The notes under the pieces are model-generated. The model was given only the letters and a program-made list of their open reading frames with translations, did not search any database and was not told the DNA's origin. From Neisseria lactamica (lineage in GTDB: Bacteria > Pseudomonadota > Gammaproteobacteria > Burkholderiales > Neisseriaceae), in contig NZ_LR590477.1 in NCBI RefSeq assembly GCF_901482445.1, forward strand, positions 1,240,001-1,304,000: 64,000 nt of DNA, written 5' to 3'. The position numbers were made by a program, and so were the translations under genes. Shown one piece after another: positions 46,842 through 56,546 of the stretch (positions are counted from its first letter, which is position 1; every line of letters begins with the position of its first letter).

Positions 46842-47486
46842 TTATTTTTGCACAGGATGGTTTGACAGTTTGCGCTCCGCCCTGACTTTGGCAAGCAATT
46901 CTTTAATGGTATGGATTCCGCCATCAAAGCCATTATTGAAGATGACGCGGTATTTCCCACCGACAATAACGGTTGGTGTGCTGTCAATACCATATTGTTC
47001 CGTCAGTTTCTGCATTTTTAATGCGGCGGCGGCAGCTTCGGGGGAATCATAGGCGCGCATCAGTTTTTTGCCGTCAAAGCCTTTTTGCGACAAAGCCCAT
47101 TTTCCGGCCACCGCCCTGTCTTCCAAATGAACCTTCTGTTCGTAAACTGCTTTAAACACGGCAGGGTTTGCCTGATATTTCAAACCTGACAAATTGACGG
47201 CGGCCGCCATTCTGGCCAATCCGAGCATTTCAGGCCGCCAAACCACGTGTTCCGTCCTCAAATAGGCATCAGACGGCAATGCCTTGCCCAGCTTCAATAA
47301 CAAGGGGTCGAAATGATGGCAATGTACGCAAAAATAGCCGAAAAATTCCAAAACTTCGATTTTTCCCGATTGTTGCTGCGGGACAGGCTTATCCAAAACA
47401 ATATAGTCTTCCCCTTCCGTCAGGGCATATGCCTGTGCGGACAACACTGCCGACAGCAGCAGCGGCAACAGATGTTTGAGCTTCAT
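46842..47486 (-). CDS. dsbA: Thiol:disulfide interchange protein DsbA
   Basis: 214 residues. Signal peptide to AQAYA, thioredoxin fold with inserted helices, active site CVHC and cis-proline STPTVIV. Forms disulfides in periplasmic proteins. Neisseria carries several DsbA copies; by position this is probably the non-lipoprotein DsbA3. Confidence 0.93.
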   Translation of the reverse strand: MKLKHLLPLLLSAVLSAQAYALTEGEDYIVLDKPVPQQQSGKIEVLEFFGYFCVHCHHFDPLLLKLGKALPSDAYLRTEHVVWRPEMLGLARMAAAVNLSGLKYQANPAVFKAVYEQKVHLEDRAVAGKWALSQKGFDGKKLMRAYDSPEAAAAALKMQKLTEQYGIDSTPTVIVGGKYRVIFNNGFDGGIHTIKELLAKVRAERKLSNHPVQK

Positions 47487-47488
47487 AA

Positions 47489-48358
47489 TTATTTGCCTTC
47501 AATAACACGAATCAGGCTGGCAACCCCGTGCTTTTTCAAATCGTCCTGCATTTTTTTCACCGCATCGGCAGACATATTGCCGCTTTGCACGCGGTAAAGC
47601 GTTTTATGTCCCGCCTGATAACCGACCACTTTGGAAGGCACACCCAAAATCGCCAGTTTGGCACGCTGCCCTTCCGCGCTCTGACGGTCGGCATACGCGC
47701 CCATTTGCAGATAATGCGTTGCTTCCGCCTTGGCGGGCGTGTTCGGCTTCTGCCCTTCTTTGGCGGCGGCACTGCGCGCTTTTTCGATGCTGCCGCTGTT
47801 GAGGATTTGTTCGGGGGTCGGTTGCGGCGCTGCTTTTTCTTTTCCTGCCTTTTTCTTTTCTTTTGCCGCTTGCCCGCCGGCTTCTTCGGATGGTTTTACC
47901 GGTTGTTTTTTAACCGTTCCGGCTTCTTTTTCCCGTACCTTCCCGCCGATGTCTTTTTCACGCCCGTCCGGCTGTCCTGCCTTGTTGTGCATCTTCTGCC
48001 CCTTAGGCGTTTCCTGCTCCTGCCTGTCCGCTTCACTTTCGGTTTCATCGGTTTTTTCGGAAACAGGCTGTTTATCGGCGGTTTCTTCCTCATCCGCCTG
48101 CCCTTCCGGCAGGGCGGCATCCGGTTCGGACGAGGCATCTTGTCCTACCGGATCCGGCCGGGCTGCCTCTTCTTTAGGCCGGGTTGCCGGCTTCGGCGTG
48201 TCCGCCACTTCCTGCTGTTGCGGCACAAGCGGGCTTTTAAACGCATTTTGACCTGTTTGATTCAGATAAAACAAAATACCGGCAATAATGACCGTTGCCA
48301 GCATCAAACCGAAGAAGAAACCGGACAGACCTTTTCCGGATTGGGAAAATTTGTTCAT
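47489..48358 (-). CDS. SPOR-domain septal protein (FtsN-like)
   Basis: 289 residues from MNKFSQSGKG. One membrane helix (GFFFGLMLATVIIAGILFYL), a long low-complexity linker rich in Lys, Glu and Pro, then a C-terminal SPOR domain (HYLQMGAYADRQSAEGQRAKL) that binds denuded glycan at the septum. Architecture as in FtsN/DedD. Two bases upstream of dsbA, so probably co-transcribed. Confidence 0.88.
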   Translation of the reverse strand: MNKFSQSGKGLSGFFFGLMLATVIIAGILFYLNQTGQNAFKSPLVPQQQEVADTPKPATRPKEEAARPDPVGQDASSEPDAALPEGQADEEETADKQPVSEKTDETESEADRQEQETPKGQKMHNKAGQPDGREKDIGGKVREKEAGTVKKQPVKPSEEAGGQAAKEKKKAGKEKAAPQPTPEQILNSGSIEKARSAAAKEGQKPNTPAKAEATHYLQMGAYADRQSAEGQRAKLAILGVPSKVVGYQAGHKTLYRVQSGNMSADAVKKMQDDLKKHGVASLIRVIEGK

Positions 48359-48468
48359 AAACATACCTTAATGTATTTCAGACGGCATTAACGCCGTTTG
48401 CGTGCGGACGGATATTCTAACAATATTGCCATATTTGGGCAAAACCCGCCCCGATGCCTTTTATAAAG

Positions 48469-49965
48469 TCATAAAGCGCGGCGGAAACCTATGGCTTTCA
48501 AAACATGGCTTCTGCCGACTTCTTCGTCGCCTGCCAAATCCGCCAACGTACGCGCCACGCGCATGATGCGGTGGAAGCTGCGGGCGGAGAGGGAGAGTTT
48601 TTCCAACAATCCGCCCAAGGCTTCCTGCGCTTCTTTTTGGATGCGTGCGATGGTCTCGAGTTCGCCGACACTCAAGGCGGCGTTGACTTTGCCCTGCCGT
48701 GCGTATTGTTTGTCACGGGCGGCGATGACGCGTTCCAAAACGTTTGCACTGCTTTCCCCTGCTTCCTGCTGCATCAGTTCGGCGGCGGACAGGCTGGGGA
48801 CTTCGATGGTCAAATCGATGCGGTCAAGCAGCGGGCCGGAAATTTTGCTGCGGTAACGCGCGACGCTTTCGGGCGTGCAACGGCAGGGTTTGACGGGATG
48901 CCCGAGATAACCGCACGGACACGGGTTCATGGCGGCGACAAGCTGGAATTTGGCGGGATAGACGGCTTGGCGCGCCGCGCGGGAAATGTGGATTTCGCCG
49001 TTTTCCAAAGGTTCGCGCAACACTTCCAAAACTTTGCGGTCGAACTCGGGCAATTCGTCCAAAAACAAAACGCCGTGATGCGCCAATGAAATCTCGCCCG
49101 GACGCGGGTCCGAACCGCCTCCGACCATAGCCGCCGCGCTGGCGCTGTGATGCGGACTGCGGAAAGGACGGTTGCTGTCGAGTTGTTGTTGGTGGTTGGG
49201 CAGGAGCGAACGCAATGCCCACACTTCGACCAATTCGTCTTCGGTCAGCGGCGGCAGGATGCCGGGCAGCCGTTGGGAGAGCATAGACTTGCCCGTTCCC
49301 GGCGGACCCATCATCAAAAGGCTGTGTCCGCCTGCGGCAGCGATTTCCAAAGCAAGGCGGGCAGTGTGTTGGCCCTTGACATCGGCAAGGTCGGGCAGTT
49401 TGGCGTTTTCAGACGGCATCTGAGGAACTTGGCATTCGGTTTGCGCCAAAGGTTCGATGCCGTTCAAATGGGCGGCGACTTCGCCCAAAGAGCGCGCGCC
49501 GTAAACGGTAATGCCGCGCATCACGGCGGCTTGTCCTGCGTTTTCTTCAGGCAAAACAAATGCACGTTTTGCCTGCATACCCTGCCACGCCATCGCCAAC
49601 GCGCCGCGCACGGGGCGCAACAGCCCCGACAGTGCCAATTCCCCCGCAAACTCGTATTCCGCCAGCTTTTCGGGCGCAACCTGCCCCGATGCGGCAAGGA
49701 TGCCGATTGCAATCGGCAAATCGAAACGCCCCGACTCTTTGGGCAGATCGGCAGGGGCGAGATTGACGGTGATTTTTTTGGCGGGAAACTCGAAGCCGCT
49801 TTGGATGATGGCGGCACGGACGCGGTCGCGGCTTTCTTTGACTTCCGTATCGGGCAGTCCGACGATGTTGAAATGCGGCAGACCGTTGGCAAGGTGGGCT
49901 TCCACTTCGACCAACGGCGCATTCATACCGCTCAAGGCGCGGCTGTAAACCAAGGCGAGCGACAT
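48469..49965 (-). CDS. comM: ComM, Mg-chelatase-like AAA+ ATPase for natural transformation
   Basis: 498 residues. Hexameric helicase that drives branch migration during integration of taken-up DNA. N-terminal Lon-like domain, Walker A GPPGTGKSML, Walker B VLFLDELPEF, and the cysteine cluster NPCPCGYLGHPVKPCRC. A DUS is read as MPSEN in the linker before the AAA+ module. This gene serves the same pathway that uses DUS. Confidence 0.95.
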   Translation of the reverse strand: MSLALVYSRALSGMNAPLVEVEAHLANGLPHFNIVGLPDTEVKESRDRVRAAIIQSGFEFPAKKITVNLAPADLPKESGRFDLPIAIGILAASGQVAPEKLAEYEFAGELALSGLLRPVRGALAMAWQGMQAKRAFVLPEENAGQAAVMRGITVYGARSLGEVAAHLNGIEPLAQTECQVPQMPSENAKLPDLADVKGQHTARLALEIAAAGGHSLLMMGPPGTGKSMLSQRLPGILPPLTEDELVEVWALRSLLPNHQQQLDSNRPFRSPHHSASAAAMVGGGSDPRPGEISLAHHGVLFLDELPEFDRKVLEVLREPLENGEIHISRAARQAVYPAKFQLVAAMNPCPCGYLGHPVKPCRCTPESVARYRSKISGPLLDRIDLTIEVPSLSAAELMQQEAGESSANVLERVIAARDKQYARQGKVNAALSVGELETIARIQKEAQEALGGLLEKLSLSARSFHRIMRVARTLADLAGDEEVGRSHVLKAIGFRRAL

Positions 49966-49978
49966 ATTTCAGACGGCC

Positions 49979-50299
49979 TTATTCGCCGGCTGCGGTTTGC
50001 TGCCTGATTTCGGCGGCGGCTTCTTCGGCAGCGGCTTCAGCCGCTTCCAATGCTGCCCGTTCGGGATTTTGCGCGGCTTCGAGTTTCGCCAAACGCGCTT
50101 CCAAAGCCGCCAGTTTGGTACGGGTTTTAATCAAAACCTGCTGCTGGATGTCGAATTCTTCGCGCGTAACCAGATCCATACGGTTGAACGCGCCGCCCAA
50201 CATCGCCTTAATATTTTTTTCCACATCTTTGGCAGGGCTGTTGGCGATGGTTTCGCTGATTTTCGAGCCGACTTCTTCAAAAAGCTGCTTGCCGAACAT
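49979..50299 (-). CDS. ubiK: Ubiquinone biosynthesis accessory factor UbiK (BMFP family)
   Basis: 106 residues from MFGKQLFEEV with ribosome site AGGA. A coiled-coil protein (TRTKLAALEARLAKLEA) with an Ala/Glu-rich tail. The family assists the soluble ubiquinone complex with UbiJ. Lies 14 bases upstream of comM on the same strand. Confidence 0.85.
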   Translation of the reverse strand: MFGKQLFEEVGSKISETIANSPAKDVEKNIKAMLGGAFNRMDLVTREEFDIQQQVLIKTRTKLAALEARLAKLEAAQNPERAALEAAEAAAEEAAAEIRQQTAAGE

Positions 50300-50431
50300 A
50301 ATCTGTATCCTTCCTGAACATATCAAATTCAAGCGGCTATTGTATAAGGAAAAATGCCGTCTGAAAACGGGAGGCGGATAATCGGCAAAACATACCGCGC
50401 CCCCCTTTGCGGTTGCTAAATTACACTTCAA

Positions 50432-50780
50432 GACACCTGCCGCCTGAAAACGGATTTCATATTCCGCGCAACGCCCGGTTACAAGGTACTACAAAACAAT
50501 ATACTGTTTTAAATGATTTTTCCGACGCGCAGCGGTTCAAACCCGGTTTTTTAAGCCATAAGTGCTTTGCAAACAACAGAAATTGGGTTATCCTGAATCG
50601 GATTATTTACAATTTCATATAGTTTCATTACATATCTTATTGTGATTGAAGATAATTTATCCGAATCCCCTTCCAGGTGTCCGGATTTTCCGTTGTACTT
50701 TTATTAGAAAAACATTTCAGGCGCAAGTTGCTTGCAATTTCAAAGCCTGTAATTCTGAAGTTTTAGACGAGGAATAGCAC
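50432..50780 (+). other. putP upstream region
   Basis: About 350 AT-rich bases with no gene. A possible promoter is TTGCAA, 16 bases, TATCCT near 50566. A good ribosome site (GAGGAATAGCAC) precedes putP. No regulator site could be named. Confidence 0.4.
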
Positions 50781-52307
50781 ATGAATCCCATGTACATCAC
50801 TTTTGCAATCTATCTGATCGCAGTCCTTCTCATCGGACTTGCCGCCTATTTTTCCACGCGCAATTTCGACGATTATATTTTGGGCGGCCGCAGCCTGGGC
50901 CCGTTTGTTACGGCGATGTCGGCAGGCGCGTCCGATATGTCCGGCTGGCTTTTGATGGGTCTGCCGGGCGCGATTTATTTGAGCGGTTTGAACGAAGCCT
51001 GGATTGCCATCGGCCTCTTGGTCGGCGCATATTTCAACTGGCTTTTGGTGGCGGGTCGCCTGCGCGTGCATACCGAATACGCCAACAACGCGCTGACGCT
51101 GCCGGATTATTTCTTCCACCGCTTCGGCGCGGGCGGACACTTGATGAAAGTGGTTTCCGCACTGATTATCCTGTTTTTCTTCACGATTTATTGCGCCTCG
51201 GGCATTGTGGCGGGTGCAACCCTGTTCCAAAGCCTGTTTGAAGGTATGACTTACAATCAGGCAATGTGGCTGGGCGCGGGCGCGACCATCGCCTATACCT
51301 TCTTGGGCGGTTTCTTGGCGGTAAGCTGGACGGATACGCTGCAGGCTTCTTTGATGATTTTCGCGCTGATTTTAACGCCGGTGATGGTCTATCTGGGCTT
51401 GGGCGGCGCGGAACAAATGTCTGCCGCGATTCAAAGCGTCGCCGCAGGCACGGGCAAAGAATACGGCAGCCTGTTTGCCGGTACGACCGTCATCGGCATC
51501 ATTTCCACCGCCGCCTGGGGCTTGGGCTATTTCGGACAGCCGCACATTTTGGCGCGCTTTATGGCGGCCGAAAGCGCGAAATCGCTGGTATCCGCACGCC
51601 GCATCGGTATGACTTGGATGGCGTTGTGCCTTGCAGGCGCGGTAGCAGTCGGTTATTTCGGCATTGCGTATTTCGGCGCAAACCCCGACAAAGTTTCTTC
51701 TATGAGCGGCAACCACGAACGCATCTTCATCGCGCTTTCTACTTTGCTGTTCAACCCTTGGATTGCGGGCATCATCCTGAGCGCGATTCTTGCCGCCGTG
51801 ATGTCCACCCTGTCCTGCCAGCTTTTGGTTTGCTCCAGCGCGATTACCGAAGACTTCTACAAAGGCTTTTTGCGTAAAAACGCGCAACAGTCGGAATTGG
51901 TATGGGTCGGCCGCCTGATGGTCTTGGCGATTGCCGTGATTTCCATCCTGATTGCTTCCGATCCGAACAGCAAAGTATTGGGACTGGTGTCTTACGCGTG
52001 GGCAGGTTTCGGTGCGGCATTCGGCCCGATTGTGATTCTGTCCGTATTGTGGAAACGCATCACTGCCTACGGCGCGTTGTCGGGTATGGTTGCAGGTGCC
52101 TTAACCGTTGTTGTGTGGGCGGAATGGGTGAAAAAACCGGCTCAAGCGGCAGGAGAAAGCGGCTTGTTGACGATGTACGAAATCGTGCCGGGCTTTATTG
52201 TTTGCTTGATCGTTGCCGTGTTGGTTTCCCTGTTCAACAAAGAACCTTCGCGCGAAACCCAAGAACGCTTTGAAAAAGCCGACGCAGATTACCGCGCCGC
52301 CCGATAA
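50781..52307 (+). CDS. putP: Sodium/proline symporter
   Basis: 508 residues, SSS family, about 13 membrane helices. Signatures GGRSLGPFVTAMSAGASDMSG and GILSAILAAVMST-like are present. Imports proline for PutA, whose gene follows after a DUS hairpin. Confidence 0.95.
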   Translation: MNPMYITFAIYLIAVLLIGLAAYFSTRNFDDYILGGRSLGPFVTAMSAGASDMSGWLLMGLPGAIYLSGLNEAWIAIGLLVGAYFNWLLVAGRLRVHTEYANNALTLPDYFFHRFGAGGHLMKVVSALIILFFFTIYCASGIVAGATLFQSLFEGMTYNQAMWLGAGATIAYTFLGGFLAVSWTDTLQASLMIFALILTPVMVYLGLGGAEQMSAAIQSVAAGTGKEYGSLFAGTTVIGIISTAAWGLGYFGQPHILARFMAAESAKSLVSARRIGMTWMALCLAGAVAVGYFGIAYFGANPDKVSSMSGNHERIFIALSTLLFNPWIAGIILSAILAAVMSTLSCQLLVCSSAITEDFYKGFLRKNAQQSELVWVGRLMVLAIAVISILIASDPNSKVLGLVSYAWAGFGAAFGPIVILSVLWKRITAYGALSGMVAGALTVVVWAEWVKKPAQAAGESGLLTMYEIVPGFIVCLIVAVLVSLFNKEPSRETQERFEKADADYRAAR

Positions 52308-52313
52308 ACCCCT

Positions 52314-52350
52314 TTCAGACGGCACGGCATCCCGGTTCGTGCCGTCTGAA
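52314..52350 (+). terminator. DUS-pair hairpin after putP
   Basis: TTCAGACGGCAC and GTGCCGTCTGAA arms with a 13-base loop. No clear T-run, so partial read-through into putA is possible. Confidence 0.6.
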
Positions 52351-52557
52351 CCCGTTTCCGGGTCAAACACAAATAAACCTTGCCTGCATACAGGCCTTAT
52401 TTGTGTTTTACCCGTTTCATTTTCAAAGAAACGGAAGCACCTACCCTGCCCGCATTTGAAGCCTTGTATTTCATCTGCGGATTTATTACGATATTACCGT
52501 ATTCAGGTCGCACCGATGCCGTCTGAACCCCCCGAAAAACTTTGGAGAATCCAAAAA

Positions 52558-55500
52558 ATGTTTCATTTTGCATTTCCGGCACAAACTGCCCTGCGCCAAG
52601 CGATAACCGATGCCTACCGCCGCGACGAAATCGAAGCCGTACAGGATATGCTGCAGCGCGCACAGATGACCGACGAAGAACGCCAAGCCGCCTCCGAGCT
52701 TGCCCGCCGCCTGGTTACCCAAGTCCGCGCCGGCCGCACCAAAGCCGGCGGCGTGGATGCGCTGATGCACGAGTTTTCACTCTCCAGCGAAGAAGGCATC
52801 GCGCTGATGTGTCTGGCGGAAGCCCTTTTGCGTATCCCCGACAACGCCACCCGCGACCGCCTGATTGCCGACAAGATTTCAGACGGCAACTGGAAAAGCC
52901 ATCTGAACAACAGCCCTTCCCTCTTCGTCAACGCCGCCGCCTGGGGCCTGCTGATTACCGGCAAACTGACCGCCACAAACGACAAACAGATGAGTTCCGC
53001 ATTGAGCCGCCTGATCGGCAAAGGCGGCGCGCCCCTCATCCGCCAAGGCGTGAATTACGCCATGCGCCTGTTGGGCAAGCAGTTCGTCACCGGACAAACC
53101 ATTGAAGAAGCCCTGCAAAACGGCAAAGAACGCGAAAAAATGGGCTACCGCTTCTCCTTCGATATGTTGGGCGAAGCCGCCTACACCGAAGAAGATGCCG
53201 ACCGCTACTATAACGACTACGTTCAAGCCATTCACGCCATCGGCAAAGATGCCGCAGGACAAGGCGTTTACGAAGGCAACGGCATTTCCGTCAAACTTTC
53301 CGCCATCCATCCGCGTTATTCCCGCGCCCAACACGGACGCGTAATGGGCGAACTGTTGCCGCGCCTGAAAGAATTGTTCCTTTTGGGTAAAAAATACGAT
53401 ATCGGTATCAACATCGACGCCGAAGAAGCCAACCGTCTCGAATTGTCTTTGGACTTGATGGAAGCCTTGGTTTCAGACCCCGATTTGGCGGGCTACAAAG
53501 GCATCGGTTTCGTTGTTCAAGCCTACCAAAAACGTTGTCCGTTCGTTATCGACTACCTGATCGACCTTGCCCGCCGCAACAACCAAAAACTGATGATCCG
53601 TTTGGTCAAAGGCGCGTATTGGGACAGCGAAATCAAATGGGCGCAAGTGGACGGTTTGGACGGCTATCCGACCTACACCCGCAAAGTCCACACCGACATC
53701 TCCTACCTCGCCTGCGCGCGCAAACTGCTTTCCGCGCAAGATGCCGTCTTCCCGCAATTCGCCACCCACAATGCCTACACCTTGGGCGCGATTTACCAGA
53801 TGGGCAAAGGCAAAGACTTTGAACACCAATGCCTGCACGGTATGGGCGAAACCTTGTACGACCAAGTGGTCGGCCCGCAAAACTTAGGCCGCCGCGTGCG
53901 CGTGTACGCCCCGGTCGGCACGCACGAAACCCTGCTCGCCTACTTGGTGCGCCGCCTGCTGGAAAACGGTGCGAACTCTTCTTTCGTCAACCAAATCGTC
54001 GATGAAAACATCAGCATCGATACGCTGATCCGCAGCCCGTTCGACACCATCGCCGAACAAGGCATCCACCTGCACAACGCCCTGCCGCTGCCGCGCGATT
54101 TGTACGGCAAAGGCCGTCTGAACTCGCAAGGCGTGGATTTCAGCAACGAAACCGTGTTGCAGCAGCTTCAAGAAAAACTCAACCGCGCCGCCGCGCAAGA
54201 CTTCCACGCCGCATCCATCGTCAACGGCAAAGCCCGCGATGTCGGCGAAGCGCAACCGATTAAAAATCCTGCCGACCACGACGACATCGTCGGCACAGTC
54301 AGCTTTGCCGATGCCGCGCTTGCCCAAGAAGCGGTTGGCGCAGCCGTTGCCGCGTTCCCCGAATGGAGCGCGACACCTGCCGCCGAACGCGCCGCCTGCC
54401 TGCGCCGTTTCGCCGACCTGCTCGAACAGCACACCCCCGCGCTGATGATGCTTGCCGTGCGCGAAGCCGGTAAAACCTTGAACAACGCCGTTGCCGAAGT
54501 ACGCGAAGCCGTCGACTTCTGCCGCTACTACGCAAACGAAGCCGAAAACACCCTGCCTGAAGATGCCGAAGCCGTCGGCGCGATTGTCGCCATCAGCCCG
54601 TGGAACTTCCCGCTCGCCATCTTTACCGGCGAAGTCGTTTCCGCATTGGCGGCAGGCAACACCGTTATCGCCAAACCTGCCGAACAAACCGGCCTGATTG
54701 CCGGTTACGCCGTTTCCCTGATGCACGAAGCCGGCATCCCGACTTCCGCCTTGCAGCTTGTCCTCGGCGCAGGCGATGTCGGCGCGGCGCTGACAGGCGA
54801 TCCGCGTATCGGCGGCGTGATTTTCACCGGCTCGACCGAAGTGGCGCAACTGATTAACAAAGCCCTTGCCAAACGCGACGACAGCCCCGTCTTGATTGCC
54901 GAAACCGGCGGACAAAACGCCATGATTGTCGATTCCACCGCGCTGCCCGAACAAGTCTGCCTCGACGTATTGAACTCCGCCTTCGACAGCGCGGGACAAC
55001 GCTGCTCCGCCCTGCGTATCCTTTGCGTTCAAGAAGATGTTGCCGACAAGATGATCGGTATCATCAAAGGCGCGATGGACGAATTGGTCGTCGGCAAACC
55101 CGTCCAACTCACCACCGACGTAGGCCCCGTCATCGATGCCGAAGCGCAGCAAAACCTGTTGAACCACATCAACAAAATGAAAGGCGTTGCCAAGTCTTAC
55201 CACGAAGTCAAAGCCGCCGCCGATGTCGATTCCGAGAAATCCACGTTCGTTCGCCCCATCCTGTTTGAATTGAACAACTTGAACGAGTTGCAACGCGAAG
55301 TCTTCGGTCCCGTCCTGCACGTCGTCCGCTACCGCGCCGACGAGCTTGACCAAATCATCGACCAAATCAACAGCAAAGGTTACGCGCTCACCGGCGGCGT
55401 ACACAGCCGCATCGACGGCACGGTACGCCACATCCGCGAACGCATCGAAGCGGGCAACGTTTACGTCAACCGCAACATCGTCGGCGCAGTCGTCGGCGTA

Positions 55501-56163
55501 CAACCGTTCGGAGGACACGGTATGTCCGGTACGGGCCCGAAAGCAGGCGGTTCGTTCTACCTGCAAAAACTGACCCGCATCCCCGAATGGGTTGCCCCGC
55601 CGCTGAGCCGCATCGGACAAGCCGACGAAGCCGCGCTCAAATGCCTCGAAGCCCTGATTCACAAGCTGCCGTTTGATGCGGAAGAGAAAAAATCAGCGGC
55701 ATCGGCATTGGGACACGCCCGCATCCGCACCCTGCGCCGGGCAGAATCCGTCCTGACCGGCCCGACCGGCGAACACAACACCCTGAGCTGGCGCGCGCCA
55801 AAACGCGTCTGGGTACACGGCGGCAGCCTCCTGCAAGCCTTCTGCGCCCTGACCGAACTTGCCGCCGCCGGCATCCAAACCGTCGTCGAACCCGGCAGCC
55901 CGTTGGCTTCCTACACCGCCGACTTGGAAGGTCTGCTGCTGGTCAACGGCAAACCCGAAACCGCCGGCATCAGCCACGTTGCCGCCCTGTCGCCTTTGGA
56001 CAGCGCGCGCAAACAGGAACTTGCCGCCCACGACGGCGCACTCATCCGCATCCTCCCTTCGGAAAACGGACTCGACATCCTGCAAGTGTTTGAAGAAATC
56101 TCTTGCAGCATCAACACCACAGCCGCCGGCGGCAACGCCAGCCTGATGGCGGTTGCCGACTGA
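52558..56163 (+). CDS. putA: Bifunctional proline dehydrogenase / P5C dehydrogenase PutA
   Basis: 1201 residues from MFHFAFPAQT, ribosome site GGAG 11 bases upstream. Oxidises proline to glutamate. FAD-linked proline dehydrogenase barrel (about 130-480; RLVKGAYWDSEIKWAQ and RVYAPVGTHETLLAYLVRR) then the NAD-linked aldehyde dehydrogenase (catalytic Glu in AETGGQNAM, Cys in SAGQRCSALR). An extra C-terminal domain of about 180 residues follows. There is no ribbon-helix-helix N-terminus, so unlike E. coli PutA it is not a DNA-binding autorepressor. A start at 52516 (MPSEPPEKL, from a DUS) is less likely. Confidence 0.96.
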   Translation: MFHFAFPAQTALRQAITDAYRRDEIEAVQDMLQRAQMTDEERQAASELARRLVTQVRAGRTKAGGVDALMHEFSLSSEEGIALMCLAEALLRIPDNATRDRLIADKISDGNWKSHLNNSPSLFVNAAAWGLLITGKLTATNDKQMSSALSRLIGKGGAPLIRQGVNYAMRLLGKQFVTGQTIEEALQNGKEREKMGYRFSFDMLGEAAYTEEDADRYYNDYVQAIHAIGKDAAGQGVYEGNGISVKLSAIHPRYSRAQHGRVMGELLPRLKELFLLGKKYDIGINIDAEEANRLELSLDLMEALVSDPDLAGYKGIGFVVQAYQKRCPFVIDYLIDLARRNNQKLMIRLVKGAYWDSEIKWAQVDGLDGYPTYTRKVHTDISYLACARKLLSAQDAVFPQFATHNAYTLGAIYQMGKGKDFEHQCLHGMGETLYDQVVGPQNLGRRVRVYAPVGTHETLLAYLVRRLLENGANSSFVNQIVDENISIDTLIRSPFDTIAEQGIHLHNALPLPRDLYGKGRLNSQGVDFSNETVLQQLQEKLNRAAAQDFHAASIVNGKARDVGEAQPIKNPADHDDIVGTVSFADAALAQEAVGAAVAAFPEWSATPAAERAACLRRFADLLEQHTPALMMLAVREAGKTLNNAVAEVREAVDFCRYYANEAENTLPEDAEAVGAIVAISPWNFPLAIFTGEVVSALAAGNTVIAKPAEQTGLIAGYAVSLMHEAGIPTSALQLVLGAGDVGAALTGDPRIGGVIFTGSTEVAQLINKALAKRDDSPVLIAETGGQNAMIVDSTALPEQVCLDVLNSAFDSAGQRCSALRILCVQEDVADKMIGIIKGAMDELVVGKPVQLTTDVGPVIDAEAQQNLLNHINKMKGVAKSYHEVKAAADVDSEKSTFVRPILFELNNLNELQREVFGPVLHVVRYRADELDQIIDQINSKGYALTGGVHSRIDGTVRHIRERIEAGNVYVNRNIVGAVVGVQPFGGHGMSGTGPKAGGSFYLQKLTRIPEWVAPPLSRIGQADEAALKCLEALIHKLPFDAEEKKSAASALGHARIRTLRRAESVLTGPTGEHNTLSWRAPKRVWVHGGSLLQAFCALTELAAAGIQTVVEPGSPLASYTADLEGLLLVNGKPETAGISHVAALSPLDSARKQELAAHDGALIRILPSENGLDILQVFEEISCSINTTAAGGNASLMAVAD

Positions 56164-56199
56164 TTGTTCCAAAACCGCCCGGGTGCGGCCCGCGAACAA

Positions 56200-56228
56200 A
56201 TGCCGTCTGAAAACCTTTCAGACGGCAT
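56200..56228 (+). terminator. DUS-pair terminator of putA
   Basis: Perfect inverted DUS pair with a short loop and TTTTT, about 37 bases after the stop. Confidence 0.8.
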
Positions 56229-56231
56229 TTT

Positions 56232-56338
56232 TATAGTGGATTAAATTTAAATCAGGACAAGGCGACGAAGCCGCAGACAGTACAAATAGTACGGCAAGGC
56301 GAGGCAACGATGTACTGGTTTAAATTTAATCCACTATA
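56232..56338. mobile_element. Short Correia element (107 bp, internal deletion)
   Basis: Ends TATAGTGGATTAAATTTAAA on both sides as perfect inverted repeats. It lacks the roughly 50-base internal block with GAGAATCGTTCTC that the other four copies carry. It directly abuts the putA terminator. Confidence 0.95.
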
Positions 56339-56467
56339 TTTCATCACTCACACAACTTGACGTTTCCTACCTGCACAAGCCCAAATCGCACATCACGTTT
56401 TTTACTTCATTATTTCAACTTCTTTTATTCCGTCATTCCCACGAAAACAGAAAACCAAAATCCCGTC

Positions 56468-56486
56468 ATTCCCGGCAGGCGGGAAT
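56468..56486. repeat. dRS3-like element
   Basis: ATTCCC-N7-GGGAAT, one base shorter than usual; a half copy lies at about 56434. Confidence 0.65.
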
Positions 56487-56487
56487 C

Positions 56488-56546
56488 AGTTCCGTAACAA
56501 CTGTATTTTTGTCAGACGGGGTGAAAAATACAGTTGCTACGGAACT
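56488..56546 (-). terminator. Long inverted repeat at the end of the orphan gene
   Basis: Arms of 23 bases (56488-56510 and 56524-56546) with one mismatch, loop of 13. The arm nearer the gene contains its last codons and stop. The stem could end transcription, but no T-run follows it on the minus strand. Confidence 0.65.

Noticed and set aside
53884..55662. 592-codon open frame antisense to putA
   Set aside because: GC-rich third positions of putA leave the antisense frame open; the translation has biased composition and no family features, while the sense strand is a clear PutA.
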